From Burkholderia pyrrocinia (GTDB taxonomy: Bacteria; Pseudomonadota; Gammaproteobacteria; Burkholderiales; Burkholderiaceae), in assembly GCF_022809715.1 (NCBI RefSeq), contig NZ_CP094460.1, positions 1,302,001-1,366,000 of the forward strand: a stretch of DNA of 64,000 nt, read 5' to 3'. Below, in pieces: positions 43,988 through 53,088 of the stretch; the first letter of the stretch is position 1; each line of letters begins with the position of its first letter. Below the pieces are notes generated by a model that ran no database searches, was not told the origin of the DNA, and was given only the letters and a program-made list of their open reading frames with translations. The translations under genes were made by a program, and so were the position numbers.

Positions 43988-45202
43988 CTAATCCGAACTG
44001 AGGCTCAGTGTGTTGCGTTGCCGCTTTTCTATCGACGATTTGAGCAACGCCGCCGAGCGAAAGATGCCATGCGCGAACTTGCCGTAAGGCAGCGTGGCGA
44101 ACAGCGCCATCACGATGCCGAGATGAATCGCGAGCAGCGACGGCATCGCCGAGGTCGTGCGGAGCGCGAGCAGCGCGAGACCGGATGCGCTCGTCAGCAG
44201 CAGGAGCGCGATGAAGCCGCGGTCCATCGGACGCTGACGGGTATCGCCCCGCTCCGGAACGCGTTTCAGGTTCAGCCACAGCAGTCCCGCCGGCCCCGCA
44301 ATCAGTCCGATGCCGCCCACCGTTCCCAGTAGCACCGGCACGCTCAGAAACGGATACGGCGCTTCCAGACCGAATGCATAGTGATAGAGCGTCGCGACTG
44401 CGGTTGCCGCAAAGCACAGCATGAAGCCGTAGAACGTCAGGTGATGGAAACGGCGCCGCGCCAGCGTGAAGGCATCGTTCTCTTCGTTGCAGCCGTCGCC
44501 GTGGCCGCCGTCCAGGTACTTGAGCGTCAGCGCGTTCCTGGCCGCTTCCGCGACGGCCGGCGCGCTCGCGCTCGCCGTTCCTGCCGACACGTCGCGCCAG
44601 AAGCGCGTGACGCCCATACCGAGCGCGAGAATGGCGAACAGGAAAACGATGCCGAACATCGCCGCGAGCAGGTTGTGCGGGAAGATCGAGTAGAAGTCCG
44701 CTGGTGCGACATCGCCCGACAAGCCGCCGTGCAATGCAGTACCGAGCAGCAGAAACAGCGCGAGTCCGGCCGCCAGTGCAACCGACACAGTCAGGCCGTT
44801 GTGCTTGTACAGCGCACCGAACGACGCGGGAAACGCGTATTCGGTGTAGGTTTCGAGCCGGACTTCGGCCATCGCTTTCGGCACGTTCACGCCGAACTCG
44901 TGCGGCGGCGCGTATTGGCACGCGTGATAGCACGCGCCGCAGTTGTGGCAGAGATTCGCCAGATAGTTGACGTCCGCCTTGCCGAATTCCAGGCGGCGCG
45001 TCATGGCCGGGAACACGGCGCAAAAGCCTTCGCAGTAGCGGCAGGCGTTGCAGATCTGCATCTGCCGTGCCACTTCGGTTTCGCCGGCGCTCATCGCCAC
45101 AATGGGGATCACGCGCGCCGTGCTGCCGTGTGAAGTTTTTTTCGTATCGACCGATAACACCGTGCGCGTGCGTTCGGGCGCGAGCGGGTCAGACTGCTGC
45201 AC
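43988..45202 (-). CDS. tcuB: tricarballylate utilisation protein B, Fe-S electron-transfer membrane protein
   Basis: The 404-residue protein has two 4Fe-4S-type cysteine clusters near the N-terminus ([11 protein letters not shown] and [19 protein letters not shown]) and several membrane segments after about residue 110. TcuB re-oxidises reduced TcuA and passes electrons into the quinone chain. The start is taken as GTG at 45202, directly after GGAGGCAACCA; this overlaps the tcuA stop by 14 bp, giving tight coupling. The upstream-running frame to 45253 is inside tcuA. Confidence 0.87.
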   Translation of the reverse strand: MQQSDPLAPERTRTVLSVDTKKTSHGSTARVIPIVAMSAGETEVARQMQICNACRYCEGFCAVFPAMTRRLEFGKADVNYLANLCHNCGACYHACQYAPPHEFGVNVPKAMAEVRLETYTEYAFPASFGALYKHNGLTVSVALAAGLALFLLLGTALHGGLSGDVAPADFYSIFPHNLLAAMFGIVFLFAILALGMGVTRFWRDVSAGTASASAPAVAEAARNALTLKYLDGGHGDGCNEENDAFTLARRRFHHLTFYGFMLCFAATAVATLYHYAFGLEAPYPFLSVPVLLGTVGGIGLIAGPAGLLWLNLKRVPERGDTRQRPMDRGFIALLLLTSASGLALLALRTTSAMPSLLAIHLGIVMALFATLPYGKFAHGIFRSAALLKSSIEKRQRNTLSLSSD

Positions 45203-46598
45203 TGGTTGCCTCCGTTGTTTTGAGTGCGGCGCGCGCGGCCTGCGTCCCGGCAATGCGCCCGAAGGCCGTGCCGATCGACATGCCGACGCCCGCTGTATAG
45301 CCCTTACCGAGCACGTTGCCAGCCATCATTTCGCCGGCCACGAACAGGTTCTCACTGGCTTTGCCGCCGAAGTGCACCTGCGCGCGGTCATTGGTCTTTA
45401 GTCCGAGATACGTGAACGTGATGCCTGGCCGCAACGCATAACCGTAGAACGGCGGCGTCTCGATGCGGCGCGCCCAGTGCGTTTTGGGCGGCGCGAGGCC
45501 TTCGGTGTTGCAGTCGTCAAGCGCGGTGTGGTCGAAGGTGCCGTCGCGGCATGAATCGTTATAGCGCGTGAGCGTTTCCATGAAGCGCGCTTCCGGCAGG
45601 CCGAGCTTGCGCGCGAGTTCCGGCAGCGTGTCGGCCTTTTCGCCCGGAAACACCGGCGGCATGAAGCGGCCGATTGCCCTCGAGTCGATGATCGAATAGC
45701 CGATCTGCCCCGGCTGATGCGCAACGAGCCGTCCCCAGATTGCATAGCGCTTCGGCCAGAAATCCTCGCCTTCGTCGTAGAAGCGCTCGGCGTCACGATT
45801 CACCACGACGCCCAGCGACACGCAGTCGATGCGCGTGCAGATGCCGCCGTCATACAGCGGCGCGCGTGCATCGATGGCGACGCAGTGCGACTGCGACGGG
45901 TCGCCGATCATGTCCGCACCGGCGTCGGTCATATGCTTGATGAGCACGCCCTTGTTGAAGCGCGTGCCGCGAATCAGGAAGTTGTCAGCGGGCCACTCGC
46001 CGCGCTCGTTTTGCCCCCACGCTTCGCGCAGCCATTCGCGATTTGATTCAAAGCCGCCCGCCGCTAGCACGCAGGCGCGCGCCTCGAAGCGCTGGCTGCC
46101 GCTGCGCGCCGCGATGAAGAGACTGCCGTCGAGTTCAAGCGAATCGACGGGCGTTTCATAGCGGATATCGACGCCGAGCGCTTCGGCGCTGCGGTAATAC
46201 GCGTTGATGAGTGCCTTGCCGCCGCCCATGAAGAATGCGTTGGTGCGTGCCACGTGCAGCGCGCCGGACAGCGGCGGCTGGAAGCGCACCCCGTGCTTCT
46301 GCATCCACGGCCGGCACGACGACGACGCGCGGATCGTCAGGCGTGCGAGATGCTCATTCGTGATGCCGCCGGTGACTTTCAACAGGTCCTGCCAGAATTC
46401 CTCTTCCGGATAGGCATCGACGAGAACGTCTTGCGGCGCATCGTGCATGCAGCGCAGATTGCGCGTGTGTTGCGAGTTGCCGCCGCGCCATTCGCGCGGC
46501 GCGGATTCGAGAAGCAGGACCGAGGCGCCCGCTTCGCGCGCCATCAATGCGGCACACAGCGCGGCATTGCCTCCTCCGATTACGAGCACATCGACCAT
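45189..46598 (-). CDS. tcuA: FAD-dependent tricarballylate dehydrogenase
   Basis: The 469-residue flavoprotein oxidises tricarballylate to cis-aconitate. It has the N-terminal dinucleotide motif [21 protein letters not shown], a fumarate-reductase/succinate-dehydrogenase type fold ([35 protein letters not shown]) and a C-terminal [21 protein letters not shown]. It sits between tcuR (63 bp upstream) and tcuB (overlapping), consistent with one transcription unit. Confidence 0.92.
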   Translation of the reverse strand: MVDVLVIGGGNAALCAALMAREAGASVLLLESAPREWRGGNSQHTRNLRCMHDAPQDVLVDAYPEEEFWQDLLKVTGGITNEHLARLTIRASSSCRPWMQKHGVRFQPPLSGALHVARTNAFFMGGGKALINAYYRSAEALGVDIRYETPVDSLELDGSLFIAARSGSQRFEARACVLAAGGFESNREWLREAWGQNERGEWPADNFLIRGTRFNKGVLIKHMTDAGADMIGDPSQSHCVAIDARAPLYDGGICTRIDCVSLGVVVNRDAERFYDEGEDFWPKRYAIWGRLVAHQPGQIGYSIIDSRAIGRFMPPVFPGEKADTLPELARKLGLPEARFMETLTRYNDSCRDGTFDHTALDDCNTEGLAPPKTHWARRIETPPFYGYALRPGITFTYLGLKTNDRAQVHFGGKASENLFVAGEMMAGNVLGKGYTAGVGMSIGTAFGRIAGTQAARAALKTTEATSAAV

Positions 46599-46661
46599 CA
46601 GACTTGTCTCCTTTTGGACAAATCGTAAAGGTCTCGTGCCCGCGTCGCTACCAGCCAGCCG

Positions 46662-47615
46662 TCAAGGGGTCTTCACTTTTTGTGAAGGCGGAGGCTCCCG
46701 CAGCCGCGCACCAGGCCAACGGCCTTCCCGCACCAGTTGACGGGCGACATCGGCGAGCACCACGCGCGCAGCGAGACCGGCGGGAGACAGTTCGTCGTCG
46801 GAGATGCTGGCAAGCATGTTGGGCCGCGTGGCGTATTTCTCCGCGACGGGCACGCTCGTCAGTATCACATTCTCGGGCCTTGCGAGCGCCGCGCCCGGCT
46901 GTATCGTCGCGCCGATGCCGGTGCGAACGAAGTCCATCAGGAGCGCAAGGCCATCGACTTCGGCGACGATGTTCGGCTCGTATTCGGCGCGCCTGAACGC
47001 TGATAGCAGCAGCGAACGCAGCCCGTGCGTGCCGCTGGGAAGAATGAGCGGAAGCCTGCCGAGATTTTTCAGCCGGACGGATGCGCTCGTCGGCATGCCA
47101 TCGAGATCGCCCATGCCGATCAGGAACAGCCGCTCGTCCAGCAGCGGCAGCACGCTCCAGCGTTGCGCGGACTCCTCACGGAACAGCACGGCGAGATCGA
47201 TCTGACGCGCACTCAGCATGGACGCAAGATAGCCGGAGAGACTTTCGACCATGTGCAGCCGCACATCGGGATAGCGCGAGCGCATGGCCTGCATGAATGC
47301 GACACCTAGCACGCTCGCCGTGCTCGGCGCCATGCCGACGCTGACATGGCCCGAAAGACGTGCTGAGCGTGCAGCGAGCGCTGCATCGTCGATATGACGC
47401 AGCGCGAGTTGCGCCTGACGCCAGAACGCCAGACCTGCGTCGGTCGGAACGACGCCGCCCGAGGTGCGTTGCAGCAGACGCGTGGACAGTTCGCCTTCGA
47501 GACGGCTGATCTGCTGACTCAATGCCGAGGTCACCACGCCGAGTTCCAGCGCTGCCTTGCCCATGCTTCCGTGTTCCACGACGCTGAGAAAATAGCGTAG
47601 CTGTCTGAGTTCCAT
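46662..47615 (-). CDS. tcuR: LysR-type regulator of the tcu cluster
   Basis: The 317-residue LysR protein has its HTH at about residues 1-58 (MELRQLRYFLSVVEHGSMGKAALELGVVTSALSQQISRLE) and a substrate-binding domain including SESAQRWS-like VLFREE and MDFVRTGIGATIQPGAAL. In Salmonella TcuR activates tcuABC in response to tricarballylate; here it precedes tcuA in the same direction. The inducer is inferred from the cluster. The gene is at the right end of the second inserted segment. Confidence 0.9.
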   Translation of the reverse strand: MELRQLRYFLSVVEHGSMGKAALELGVVTSALSQQISRLEGELSTRLLQRTSGGVVPTDAGLAFWRQAQLALRHIDDAALAARSARLSGHVSVGMAPSTASVLGVAFMQAMRSRYPDVRLHMVESLSGYLASMLSARQIDLAVLFREESAQRWSVLPLLDERLFLIGMGDLDGMPTSASVRLKNLGRLPLILPSGTHGLRSLLLSAFRRAEYEPNIVAEVDGLALLMDFVRTGIGATIQPGAALARPENVILTSVPVAEKYATRPNMLASISDDELSPAGLAARVVLADVARQLVREGRWPGARLREPPPSQKVKTP

Positions 47616-47754
47616 TCCGTGACCGGTCAGAAGGATTAGGCGGATATTTTGACAGAACGTCGTCGGACAATCCTCGGCATAGGCGCCACAACGCGTCCCC
47701 TATAGCGTCTGCGACCGGCGCGAAAACGGACTCTCGAATGACCTTCCAACGGCT

Positions 47755-47770
47755 CGGGTTGAATCCGCAG
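47755..47770 (-). repeat. 16-bp inverted repeat, right partner
   Basis: CGGGTTGAATCCGCAG, perfect reverse complement of 42236-42251, followed by CCGAATTCGG (the left partner has GAATTCGG in the mirrored position). Confidence 0.6.
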
Positions 47771-47786
47771 CCGAATTCGGTCATCG

Positions 47787-47920
47787 AGAGAGGCGTGGCA
47801 CTTGCGCGCGGTCAGTGCAGGACGGATTACATGTCAGTTTATATTGCCGGAGTTCCAGCACGTTGGCGCTGGAGTGGTTGACGACCTATTCGGGACGGTC
47901 GATCTTTTGAGGCGCGAAAC
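47787..47920 (+). repeat. glsA 3'-end repeat, copy 3 with conserved upstream arm
   Basis: 47860-47911 encodes TLALEWLTTYSGRSIF and a stop; one residue (Thr to Ser) and several synonymous bases differ from glsA. The arm ATTACATGTCAGTTTATATT (47826 on) matches copy 2. Its higher-GC synonymous choices (ACCTATTCG, GGACGG) make it the best candidate for the original chromosomal glsA tail. Confidence 0.85.
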
Positions 47921-48123
47921 GCCAGCTTCCACGAGAGGCGAAGCAGAACGCTTCAGATGCCGCTCGGGCTGTGACGCGATGGTTCGACAAGCCCGGTCAA
48001 CGCACGGCGGATCGATCGCCAGTCGGAACTCGCGCGACGGCGACCGCTGCTATGCTGATGCACGCATTCGCAGATACCGAGAAATGCAGCGGTAAAACCA
48101 ACAATGATCGAGGGCCGTCAGTC

Positions 48124-48714
48124 ATGAATCAGGAAAACACATCGGATCACGCAACGGCCATCGTGCCGTCTCAAACCGCGCTGCTCGTCATGCATTACCA
48201 GACCGACATCCTCGGACTCTTTCCGTCGGTCGCCCCCGAATTGCTCGCCAATACGCGCCGGCTGTGCGACGCGGCGCGGGCCGGCGGCATCGGCGTCTGG
48301 TTCGCCAATCTCCGGTTCAGCCCCGGTTATCCGGAAGTCAGCCCGCGCAACAAGAACGGCCAAGGCATCAAACAGCTCGGCTTGTTCGTCGACGACGACA
48401 CGTGCCCGGAGCTTGCGCGACAGCCCGACGAACCGCTGATCGTCGCGCATCGCGCGAGCGTGTTCTTCGGCACCGATCTGCAGGCACGGCTGGTCGCGCA
48501 AGGCGTCGATTCGCTGATCATGGTCGGCATCGCGTCGACTGGCGTGATGCTGTCGTCGATCGCGCATGCGAGCGACGCGGACTTCCGCCTGTATACGGTC
48601 AAGGACTGCTGCTACGACCCGGACCCGATCGTCCACGAGCATCTGTTCTCCACCGCGTTCGAATCGCGCACGACGGTGCTGGCGCTTGCGGATGCGTTGC
48701 GGCTGCTCGGCTAA
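48124..48714 (+). CDS. isochorismatase-fold protein lacking the standard catalytic triad
   Basis: The 196-residue protein has the cysteine-hydrolase fold. The usual Asp of the ALLVIDMQNDF motif is His here (ALLVMHYQTDI), the catalytic Lys site reads IVAHRASVFFG, and the region of the nucleophilic Cys reads MVGIASTGVMLSSIAHASD, with no Cys. So all three of Asp-Lys-Cys look substituted. It may be an isochorismatase-like enzyme of another mechanism or a binding protein. GAGGGCCGTCAGTC precedes 48124. It is the first chromosomal gene past the inserted segments. Confidence 0.87.
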   Translation: MNQENTSDHATAIVPSQTALLVMHYQTDILGLFPSVAPELLANTRRLCDAARAGGIGVWFANLRFSPGYPEVSPRNKNGQGIKQLGLFVDDDTCPELARQPDEPLIVAHRASVFFGTDLQARLVAQGVDSLIMVGIASTGVMLSSIAHASDADFRLYTVKDCCYDPDPIVHEHLFSTAFESRTTVLALADALRLLG

Positions 48715-48957
48715 CGGACCGATTGTTCGTCACGTAGAGCGCGCTGCTGGCGGGAACGGTACCGACCGCCGACCAGCAGCGCGTCGCGGATGTCTCATGG
48801 GGCGGTGTCGCGACATGCGCTGCCAGACACGATCGACGACCACGAGCACCCACTCGACGCGCCGGAACCGGCCCGGCTGCTGCGTGGTCAGTCATCCCGT
48901 CGAAACCGCAACGGGCGACGACGTGCGCGATATCACGCACGTCGACCGCCTTCCCTC

Positions 48958-49689
48958 TTACTTCGCGATATAAACCCCCGACGTCGGACACGTGCCCTGC
49001 GTATTGCCATCCGTCACGAGCGACGCGGCGCTCGGGAACTGCGTGGTCGCATTCGTCTTCACCGCGATCCACGCTTCCGTAAAATAGCTGACGCCATTCG
49101 TCTTCGTGCACTTCAGCGACACCGCGCTGCGCGTATTGCTGCCGAACGCGCCTTCGAACGCGGACAGCAACTGGTTACGCGTGACCGTCTTGCCTGCGTT
49201 CGCCTGCAGGTACGCATTGAACGACGTGTTGCCGAGCCGGCTGATCATGCCGGACGCCTGGTTCCAGTACGCATCGGGCGACGCCGAATTCGAACAGGTG
49301 CCGTGCTTGAACCATTCATGCTTGTCGAGGCACGACGCAACACCCGGCATGTACGTCGACAGCGTGTTGCGGGTCGCGCTGCTGATCGGGTAGGCATCCA
49401 TGCTGCACCACTGGTGCGCGTTGTCGAGGTCGACGTCGTTCTGCGGCACGCCGCAGTAGAACGGCTGGTTGCCGTCGTACCGGTTCGGCCACAGGCCATG
49501 CAGCGACAGGCTCGTCGCCGCATACGAGCCGGCGAGGTTCGTGCATTCGGGCGTGTCGTGCGACGCGCAGAAGCCGGGCTCCCACGACGCGGCGAGCAAC
49601 AGGTAGTCGTAGCTGGTCTGCGCGGTGGCGTGCAGTGAAGCGGAAGCGACGGCGAGTGCGGCAACGGCGCGGGCGAGCGTCTTGAGCAT
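48958..49689 (-). CDS. secreted ribonuclease T2 / RNase I
   Basis: The 243-residue protein has a signal peptide (MLKTLARAVAALAVASASLHATAQ) and the two RNase T2 active-site segments: LSLHGLWPNRY (CAS I, catalytic His) and KHEWFKHGTCS (CAS II, His, Glu, His). Eight cysteines fit disulfide bonding. RNase T2 enzymes cleave single-stranded RNA in the periplasm or outside the cell. The start at 49689 has GAGGAAACGCC upstream. No operon partner. Confidence 0.93.
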   Translation of the reverse strand: MLKTLARAVAALAVASASLHATAQTSYDYLLLAASWEPGFCASHDTPECTNLAGSYAATSLSLHGLWPNRYDGNQPFYCGVPQNDVDLDNAHQWCSMDAYPISSATRNTLSTYMPGVASCLDKHEWFKHGTCSNSASPDAYWNQASGMISRLGNTSFNAYLQANAGKTVTRNQLLSAFEGAFGSNTRSAVSLKCTKTNGVSYFTEAWIAVKTNATTQFPSAASLVTDGNTQGTCPTSGVYIAK

Positions 49690-49929
49690 GGCGTTTCCTC
49701 GGAAAAGGGTTGCGGTCGCGGGATGCGCCGCAAGATTGTCGAATGTCTGCCCGCGATTGTTGCTGCCGCAACGTGGCACGAATGTGAAGGTGGACGAATT
49801 ATGTGCGGTGGCGCGGGCACGCACCGTCACGTCGCGTGGAACCATCGAGAAAAGCAGGCACGGGCGCGGCCTTCCCGATATCGCACACGGCCGACGCGTG
49901 CCGCGACTCCGGCCGCCGCACGCCGTTGC

Positions 49930-50508
49930 TCACGATCCAGCCCCCAGCTGCTTGCATGCGCGCGCAACCGATTCGGGACCTTCGAGCACGAGAATCTGCC
50001 ACACGCCGATGCTGACGCGCCGGCGCGCCGCCGTCGACGCATCCGCCAGCAACGCCTCGACGCGCGGCGCGGCATCCGGCGCCTGCTGCTTCAGCGCCGC
50101 GTGATGCCGTGCGCGCGACGCCGGCCCGGATTCGTACACATCGCACAGACGCACCATGCCGGCGAGGCCGGCCGCGTCGTCGTCCTTGTCGATCGCACCC
50201 GGCTCGACCGGTGCGAGCCCGTTGCGCTCCGCCTCCGGCAGCTTGCTGCGCGCGCCTTCGTCGATGGACGTGGCGGACGCCGGCGGCAGCCCGCCCATCG
50301 CCGCGACGATCCGGCTGCCCGAGGCGATCATGTCGCCCTGGCACTCGATCTTCTCGGCGGCCGCGACTTTCGAGCAGAACGACACCGAAACCCGGTACAC
50401 GTCGTTGCTCATGCGCGGCACTTCGTCCGTGCTCGCCTGCGCGAGGCCAGCGCTTGCCAGCGCCAGCGCAGCGGGAATCAGGATGCGGAAAGCGCTCGTC
50501 TTGTTCAT
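49930..50508 (-). CDS. secreted or periplasmic protein of unknown function
   Basis: The 192-residue product has a signal peptide (MNKTSAFRILIPAALALASAGLAQA). The mature part shows VYRVSVSFCSKVAAAEKIECQGDMIASG, LCDVYESGPASRARHHAAL and VWQILVLEGPESVARACKQLG; four cysteines may form disulfides. No family is recognised. The HdeD-type gene lies upstream (94 bp) on the same strand. Confidence 0.75.
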   Translation of the reverse strand: MNKTSAFRILIPAALALASAGLAQASTDEVPRMSNDVYRVSVSFCSKVAAAEKIECQGDMIASGSRIVAAMGGLPPASATSIDEGARSKLPEAERNGLAPVEPGAIDKDDDAAGLAGMVRLCDVYESGPASRARHHAALKQQAPDAAPRVEALLADASTAARRRVSIGVWQILVLEGPESVARACKQLGAGS

Positions 50509-50602
50509 CGTCGTTCGTCTGTGGGTTCTGATGGCGGGCAACCTCGCCGGGCCGCACGGTCGCGGCTCCTGCGGCGCCGGGCCCTTGTCCGGCGCCACGC
50601 GA

Positions 50603-52006
50603 TCACTTCATCGACGCAGCCTCCGATCCGCCGGACGACAGCGCCGCGCTGTCCTGCTCGCGCCACGCGCGGCGCGACGCCACGATCGCCTTCACCGCCG
50701 AGCGTGCGACCTTCCACCACGCGAACGGCCGCGGGTCGGCGAGCATGCTGAGCGCGCGTGCATAGTCGAGCGTGAGGCCGGGCGTCCAAGCCATCGTCAC
50801 CGCGCGCTTGCGGATCTGCGCGGCGACCCACAGCTCGGGCGTGAGCAGCAGCCGCACGAACGCGCCCCACCCGGCCCGCGCGCCCTTGAGCCGCCACACC
50901 GCGCCGTCGAGCGCGGCCTCGAGCGCGTTCGACACGGTGCTCGAGCAATTGCGGTGCGTGAGGTTGTACGTCACGTTCTGCCGGTATGCGGACCAGAATG
51001 CGTCGAGCTTCGCCGGATCGTAGTTGCGGATGCGCACGCGCACGGTCGACGGGCACCACGCCTTCGACTCGGTCGCGTAGTCGGGCTGGAACAGGCCCGG
51101 CACGTCGTTTTCGCGCGTGGCGCGCAGGATGCGCGTGAATTCGTCCGGAGAACGATCGATTTCGACGCCCGGATACAGGCTGATATAGATGCCCTCCGGC
51201 GACTCCAGCGCCGCGTGCCCGGTCGAGATCACGCCGTTGACGTCCACTGCCGCGATATAGCGGTCGATCACCGGATAGCGCTGCGCTTCGGCCTTCGACG
51301 TGCCGGTCGGCGTCCATACGTGCACGGTGAGCGCGCGCTCGCCGTCGGCCGGCGGGCCGTCCCATTCGGACTGCGCGAAACTCGGCTGGCCGCGCGCATC
51401 GTCGAGGTCGGGCGCGAGTGCCGGTGCGGGCGACGTCGCGAACGCGGGATTGCGCGTGAGCCGCCGCACGCGCGCGGCGAGGCTCAGCATGTGCATCCCG
51501 CCGAAGATCAGCAGCAGGCCGAGGCAGTACGGCACGGTGCCCACGTAGTGCGTCGGGTACGGCTGGAAGAAGAAGATCGCCAGCAGGATCTCGACGACAC
51601 CCCACGCGAACGCGACGTTCCAGCGGCGGTAGCGGACCATCCATGCGGACGTGCACTGCAGCAGCCCGTCGACGAGGAACAGCGTGCCGAAGATCATCGA
51701 CAGCAGGAAGTGGCCATGGTGATGCCCGGCGAACACGAGCCCCGCGGCCGCCACGACCACGATGCCTTTCACGTAGCGCAGGATGCGCTGCCCGCCGACG
51801 CCGCTGCCGGCCACCGCGAGCGTCGCGAGCCCCTCGATCAGGAACAGCCACGCAAACAGCTCGATCGGGAAATGCAGCGCGCCGTCGAGCGCGTCGACGA
51901 AGATGACGACGCCCGCGACGACCCACAGCCAGCCAAGCACGGTCAGCCCGCGCCAGCGGGTTCGCAGATATTCGATGCCCAGCAGCAGCAAGATCAGTCG
52001 TACCAT
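50603..52006 (-). CDS. HdeD-like membrane domain fused to a probable papain/NlpC-like domain
   Basis: The 467-residue protein begins with about six membrane helices (residues 1-190) of the HdeD family (GLTVLGWLWVVAGVVIFVDAL, FGTLFLVDGLLQCTSAWMVRYRRWN, WGVVEILLAIFFFQPYP). After a linker, residues 225-420 form a soluble domain with ISTGHAALESPEGIYISLYPG and NVTYNLTHRNCSSTVSNALEAAL. A His in GHAAL and a Cys in NCSST, in that order, match the circularly permuted papain-like (PPPDE/LRAT) arrangement; this is inference. HdeD in E. coli is linked to acid resistance. Confidence 0.75.
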   Translation of the reverse strand: MVRLILLLLGIEYLRTRWRGLTVLGWLWVVAGVVIFVDALDGALHFPIELFAWLFLIEGLATLAVAGSGVGGQRILRYVKGIVVVAAAGLVFAGHHHGHFLLSMIFGTLFLVDGLLQCTSAWMVRYRRWNVAFAWGVVEILLAIFFFQPYPTHYVGTVPYCLGLLLIFGGMHMLSLAARVRRLTRNPAFATSPAPALAPDLDDARGQPSFAQSEWDGPPADGERALTVHVWTPTGTSKAEAQRYPVIDRYIAAVDVNGVISTGHAALESPEGIYISLYPGVEIDRSPDEFTRILRATRENDVPGLFQPDYATESKAWCPSTVRVRIRNYDPAKLDAFWSAYRQNVTYNLTHRNCSSTVSNALEAALDGAVWRLKGARAGWGAFVRLLLTPELWVAAQIRKRAVTMAWTPGLTLDYARALSMLADPRPFAWWKVARSAVKAIVASRRAWREQDSAALSSGGSEAASMK

Positions 52007-52368
52007 CGCGCCCTCGTGTCATTTTTGGGAAACGCGCGGCCTCGCGTTTCCTGTCTTGTCGACCGTGCGTTGTGCGACGCGCCTGTCGGAACGCGGCAAT
52101 CGTTGCCGGCGCGTCATGCTGTCGACATGACCGATGGCGGCCGGCGCACGCCGCTCTGGCCGAATAATAAGATATGGCGGAGTCAGGTGAAAGCCTGCCG
52201 AAAACGTTTTCGGCGGGCCCGGGCGTCCCGGCGCTCCGCCGGATGCGGTGCGATCGACAACGCTGCCATGGCAGATTTCCCGTTCGACAACACGCGGCGG
52301 ATGCGCCAGAATCCTGCTTCCGAGGGCGAAAGCCACTGAACCGAACCGCACCAGACGGGACAACAAGA
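52007..52368. other. divergent intergenic stretch with an 18-bp palindrome
   Basis: The 362 bp between the leftward HdeD-type gene and the rightward lipoprotein gene contain the palindrome listed at 52197-52214. Frames here have no family character. Both promoters must lie in it. Confidence 0.55.
52197..52214. promoter_or_regulatory. perfect palindrome, LacI-type operator-like
   Basis: GCCGAAAACGTTTTCGGC is an 18-bp perfect palindrome with a central CG, the form of LacI/GalR-family operators such as PurR sites. It lies about 155 bp before the lipoprotein start and 190 bp before the HdeD-type start. No LacI-family gene is in the window. Confidence 0.5.
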
Positions 52369-53007
52369 ATGAGCATATCGATCACGCGCCGGCGCCTGCT
52401 GGCCGCCGGCATCGCCGCGAGCAGCGTCGCGCTGTCGGGCTGTTTCACGCCGAAGCTGTACAAGGACGACGCATACAGCGAAGAAGTGTCCGGATTCATG
52501 ATCACCGAGGACGGCAAGAAGCTGGTCGTCCTCGGCACGCGCTACCACTACATCTTCGATCTGCCGGCCCAATTGCGGCCGGTACTGCAGTCCGGCTACC
52601 GGAAATCACTGCGCACGACGTTTGCCGGCTTTCATGCGAGCGGCGGCGGCGTCACCGGCCACTACCGGATCGTGTTGCCGAAGGACGCGTCGGAAGACGA
52701 TCGACAGGCAGCAGCAACCGACGGATTCACCACTGCGCCGGCCGGCCTCGTGCTCGAAGGCTACATCGACGGCAAGCGCTATTCGACGGAAGGCTTCGCC
52801 GCGCAAGACAAGGCGGCCGCGCAGCCGTTCAACCGGCCGTACTCGGTTTACATCAAGGAGTCGCCATCCGTTGTCGGCATGGGTCTGCGGATTCTCGCCA
52901 CGCCGATCACGGTTGCCGCCGACGGCGTGCTTGTGCTGGGCGGCATCGTGCTCGTGCCGTTCGCGGCCATCGCGATCCAGGCAAACGGCGGCATCCGGAT
53001 CATGTAA
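52369..53007 (+). CDS. lipoprotein of unknown function with Tat-like signal
   Basis: The 212-residue product starts MSISITRRRLLAAGIAASSV and continues to a lipobox LSGC (Cys25). The twin-arginine RRRLL suggests Tat export. The mature part has GTRYHYIFDLPAQLRPVLQSGYR and, near the end, VAADGVLVLGGIVLVPFAAIAIQA, a hydrophobic C-terminal segment. No family is recognised. It is followed by an XRE regulator gene 81 bp downstream. Confidence 0.75.
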   Translation: MSISITRRRLLAAGIAASSVALSGCFTPKLYKDDAYSEEVSGFMITEDGKKLVVLGTRYHYIFDLPAQLRPVLQSGYRKSLRTTFAGFHASGGGVTGHYRIVLPKDASEDDRQAAATDGFTTAPAGLVLEGYIDGKRYSTEGFAAQDKAAAQPFNRPYSVYIKESPSVVGMGLRILATPITVAADGVLVLGGIVLVPFAAIAIQANGGIRIM

Positions 53008-53088
53008 AGGCGCGCGGCGCCCCTGCAGCGCCGGCGGCAGCAACCCGCGCACGCGAGCGCACACAACGACCGCAACCGGAGCATCGTC

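Larger units (their letters stand above)
47616..48123. other. right end of the glsA-associated segment; no supported gene
   Basis: Contains the inverted-repeat partner 47755-47770 and glsA-repeat copy 3 (47787-47920). After 47920 the sequence leads to the isochorismatase-like gene. A frame at 47802-48095 merely translates the repeat. No tRNA or integrase is seen. Confidence 0.6.

Noticed and set aside
42177..43991. 604-codon + strand frame across the tcuC gene
   Set aside because: It is antisense to an intact MFS transporter and rich in Arg/Gln; no domain is visible.
47802..48095. Small gene over glsA repeat copy 3
   Set aside because: Its conserved part (ITCQFILPEFQHVGAGVVDDL) is the repeat arm in another frame; the glsA frame itself is the conserved coding signal.
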